The notes below the pieces were generated by a model. It did not search any database, was not told where the DNA came from, and worked only from the letters and a program-made list of their open reading frames with translations. The translations under genes were made by a program, and so were the position numbers. Shown in pieces: positions 6,001-7,130 of a stretch of 7,130 bases of DNA. The stretch comes from an uncultured Bermanella sp. (GTDB lineage: Bacteria; Pseudomonadota; Gammaproteobacteria; Pseudomonadales; Oceanobacteraceae): contig CAJXIK010000103.1 of the NCBI GenBank assembly GCA_913054445.1, forward strand, positions 1-7,130. The letters are read 5' to 3'. How positions within the stretch are numbered: position 1 is the first letter of the stretch; every line of letters begins with the position of its first letter.

Positions 6001-6957
6001 CTACAAGGCCCCGCCACAGGAACTGCCCTGCCCTGCGGTGCAACCAAAACAGTGGCCCGCCACCACGATGGCCTCTCCCTGTAGATCAGTGCCGAGCAAG
6101 TCTTGCAGCTGGCGTGGCTGCGCGCCCTGTTGAATGGGCATGGCCAGCATTTGGTTGAAGTCGCAATCGTAAAGGTTGCCCAAGTAATCGACGCTCACTG
6201 TGGTGCGGCACATGACCGTGGCTAGGTTTTGTGGCTGGAAGTTGTCGATTAAGAGCTGCATGTATTCGTTAAATTGCCCCTTGGACATGAGCATGCTGCC
6301 AAAACGCGAGATGGGCATATTAGTGATAGTGTGCAGCTCGTTAAACTCGATGGCCCAGTCTTCCCTTAAGCGTACCTTATAATCAGCTTGCAGGGCCGCC
6401 TGGGCCGGGGGCAGAAATGGGCCACCCGGGTTATAGACTAAGTCTAGGCTCAAGCCGCTACCCGCCATGCCGTAACCCAGTTTATTGAGTTTAAGTAACC
6501 CCTCGATGCTGGCATCGTACACGCCCTTGCCGCGCTGTTTATCGACATTATCCTGAGTGTAGCAGGGTAACGAGGCCGCCACGTTCACCCCTTCATCGGC
6601 CAAGAATTGCGCCAAGTCTTCGTAGCCTGCCTCCAGCAAGATAGTGAGGTTACAGCGGTCGATGACCTCCACCCCCAGCTTGCGGGCCTCGGTGACTAGG
6701 TAGCGAAAATGAGGGTTCATCTCTGGCGCACCCCCGGTTAGGTCGAGGGTTTTCACGTTGCGGATTTTGAGTACATCTAACACTAGCTCTATGGTTGCCC
6801 TATCCATTAACTCGGTGCGCTTGGGGCCCGCGTTCACATGGCAATGGGTGCAAGACAGGTTACACAAATAGCCCAGATTCACCTGTAGAGTTTGTAGCTC
6901 GGCGCGTGCTAAGGCGGGAAATTCGCGGACGATTAACAGGGGCTTGCTGTCGAGCAT
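6001..6957 (-). CDS. arsS: ArsS, arsenosugar biosynthesis radical SAM enzyme
   Basis: Radical S-adenosylmethionine enzyme (TIGR04167) known to form the C-As bond joining the 5'-deoxyadenosyl group to dimethylated arsenic, the committed step toward arsenosugars. Counting 318 residues from the ATG at 6957: the cluster motif CNLSCTHC supplies C32, C36 and C39 in CxxxCxxC spacing, followed by HVNAGPKR. LTGGAPE (73-79) is the SAM-contacting GGE-like element. The C-terminus CFGCTAGQGSSCGG has C303, C306 and C314, the Cys-rich tail of this family; some relatives carry selenocysteine, whereas here the residues read as Cys. The open frame reaches a TTG at 7026, but that stretch overlaps the coding end of the upstream gene and has no ribosome site. 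The ATG has AGAAGAG about nine bases upstream and is adopted. It is followed after 7 bp by the TIGR04283 gene. Confidence 0.96.
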   Translation of the reverse strand: MLDSKPLLIVREFPALARAELQTLQVNLGYLCNLSCTHCHVNAGPKRTELMDRATIELVLDVLKIRNVKTLDLTGGAPEMNPHFRYLVTEARKLGVEVIDRCNLTILLEAGYEDLAQFLADEGVNVAASLPCYTQDNVDKQRGKGVYDASIEGLLKLNKLGYGMAGSGLSLDLVYNPGGPFLPPAQAALQADYKVRLREDWAIEFNELHTITNMPISRFGSMLMSKGQFNEYMQLLIDNFQPQNLATVMCRTTVSVDYLGNLYDCDFNQMLAMPIQQGAQPRQLQDLLGTDLQGEAIVVAGHCFGCTAGQGSSCGGAL

Positions 6958-6985
6958 AAATAGGGACTCTTCTGGTTTGTGGGGG

Positions 6986-7130
6986 CTAACCCTTGAGGGG
7001 CTCAACCATATCCCCCTCAGACCCAAGCAACAAGTACAAGTTCATGACATCATTGAAGTTTTTAGGTATAGTGCGGGCGCCTCCCCATAGTTTAACCGGA
7101 TAAAACTGCCGCCTCCTAAGCGGCTGCTCC
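6986..7130 (-). CDS. Unidentified protein, C-terminal 47 residues only (cut by window edge)
   Basis: An open frame enters from the right edge on the minus strand and runs 47 codons to a TAG at 6988-6986, only 28 bp before the arsS ATG. The segment begins EQPLRRRQFYPVKLWGG, continues through a TIPKNFNDV stretch and the helix-like NLYLLLGSEGD, and ends EPLKG. Its mixed basic, aromatic and hydrophobic make-up looks like a folded C-terminus rather than chance reading. The spacing suggests it belongs to the arsS operon. I do not recognise the family. In other genomes arsM (arsenite methyltransferase), transporters and peroxidase-like proteins neighbour arsS, but nothing here lets me choose. There is no start in the window. 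Confidence 0.6.
   Translation of the reverse strand, partial: EQPLRRRQFYPVKLWGGARTIPKNFNDVMNLYLLLGSEGDMVEPLKG

Noticed and set aside
5994..6047. N-terminal extension of the TIGR04283 gene to the TTG at 6047
   Set aside because: It lies entirely over the conserved Cys-rich tail of arsS, and the first conserved glycosyltransferase strand begins just after the ATG at 5993.
6958..7026. N-terminal extension of arsS to the TTG at 7026
   Set aside because: It overlaps the coding end of the upstream gene, lacks a ribosome site, and precedes the conserved start of the family.
7108..7124. Hairpin GCCGC-N7-GCGGC as a terminator or another REP
   Set aside because: It has no T run and no GTAG foot, and lies inside the partial coding frame at the right edge.

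Overview
The window looks like chromosomal DNA of a free-living, probably marine gammaproteobacterium. It has a Pseudomonas/Vibrio/Shewanella-type flagellar locus (cheR-cheV divergent from flgA-flgM-flgN plus a YcgR-type c-di-GMP effector), sigma-54 and sigma-28 style flagellar promoters, GTAG-type REP/BIME repeats, and an arsenosugar biosynthesis cluster of the ArsS/TIGR04283/TIGR04282 type. Genus cannot be fixed from the sequence. No plasmid, phage or insertion-sequence genes are seen.

Layout. Positions 1-136 hold two near-tandem 55-bp copies of an imperfect palindromic repeat (paired REP hairpins, a BIME), just past the 3' end of cheR. Positions 147-1939 (minus strand) are a chemotaxis pair: cheV (CheW domain plus receiver) followed by cheR (MCP methyltransferase). 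Positions 1940-2155 are the divergent control region, with a sigma-54 candidate facing flgA and, in its leader, a palindrome matching the FleQ box. Positions 2156-3820 (plus strand) are flgA (P-ring chaperone), a textbook sigma-28 promoter, flgM (anti-sigma-28) and flgN (hook-filament junction chaperone). A YcgR-type PilZ protein follows at 3882/3897-4667. Its stop codon interlocks with that of a convergent minus-strand operon at 4664-7130. Read in transcription order, that operon is the 3' end of an unidentified gene (cut by the window edge), radical SAM arsS, a family-2-like glycosyltransferase, and a DUF2064 GT-A family glycosyltransferase.

How the parts fit. The left two thirds encode assembly and control of a flagellum and its steering: early sigma-54/FleQ-type control of flgA, late sigma-28 control of flgMN, chemoreceptor adaptation by CheR, receptor coupling by CheV, and c-di-GMP braking by YcgR. 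The right third encodes late steps of arsenic detoxification into arsenosugars. ArsS attaches the 5'-deoxyadenosyl group to methylated arsenic, and the two glycosyltransferases are thought to finish the sugar. The methyltransferase ArsM is not in the window. The two halves have no obvious functional link; they meet tail to tail with almost no intergenic DNA.

All main genes belong to known families. The less obvious content is the regulatory architecture of the flgA and flgM promoters, the BIME, the start-codon corrections (cheV, arsS, the TIGR04283 gene), and a partial gene at the right edge whose reading frame proves the long arsS start wrong.
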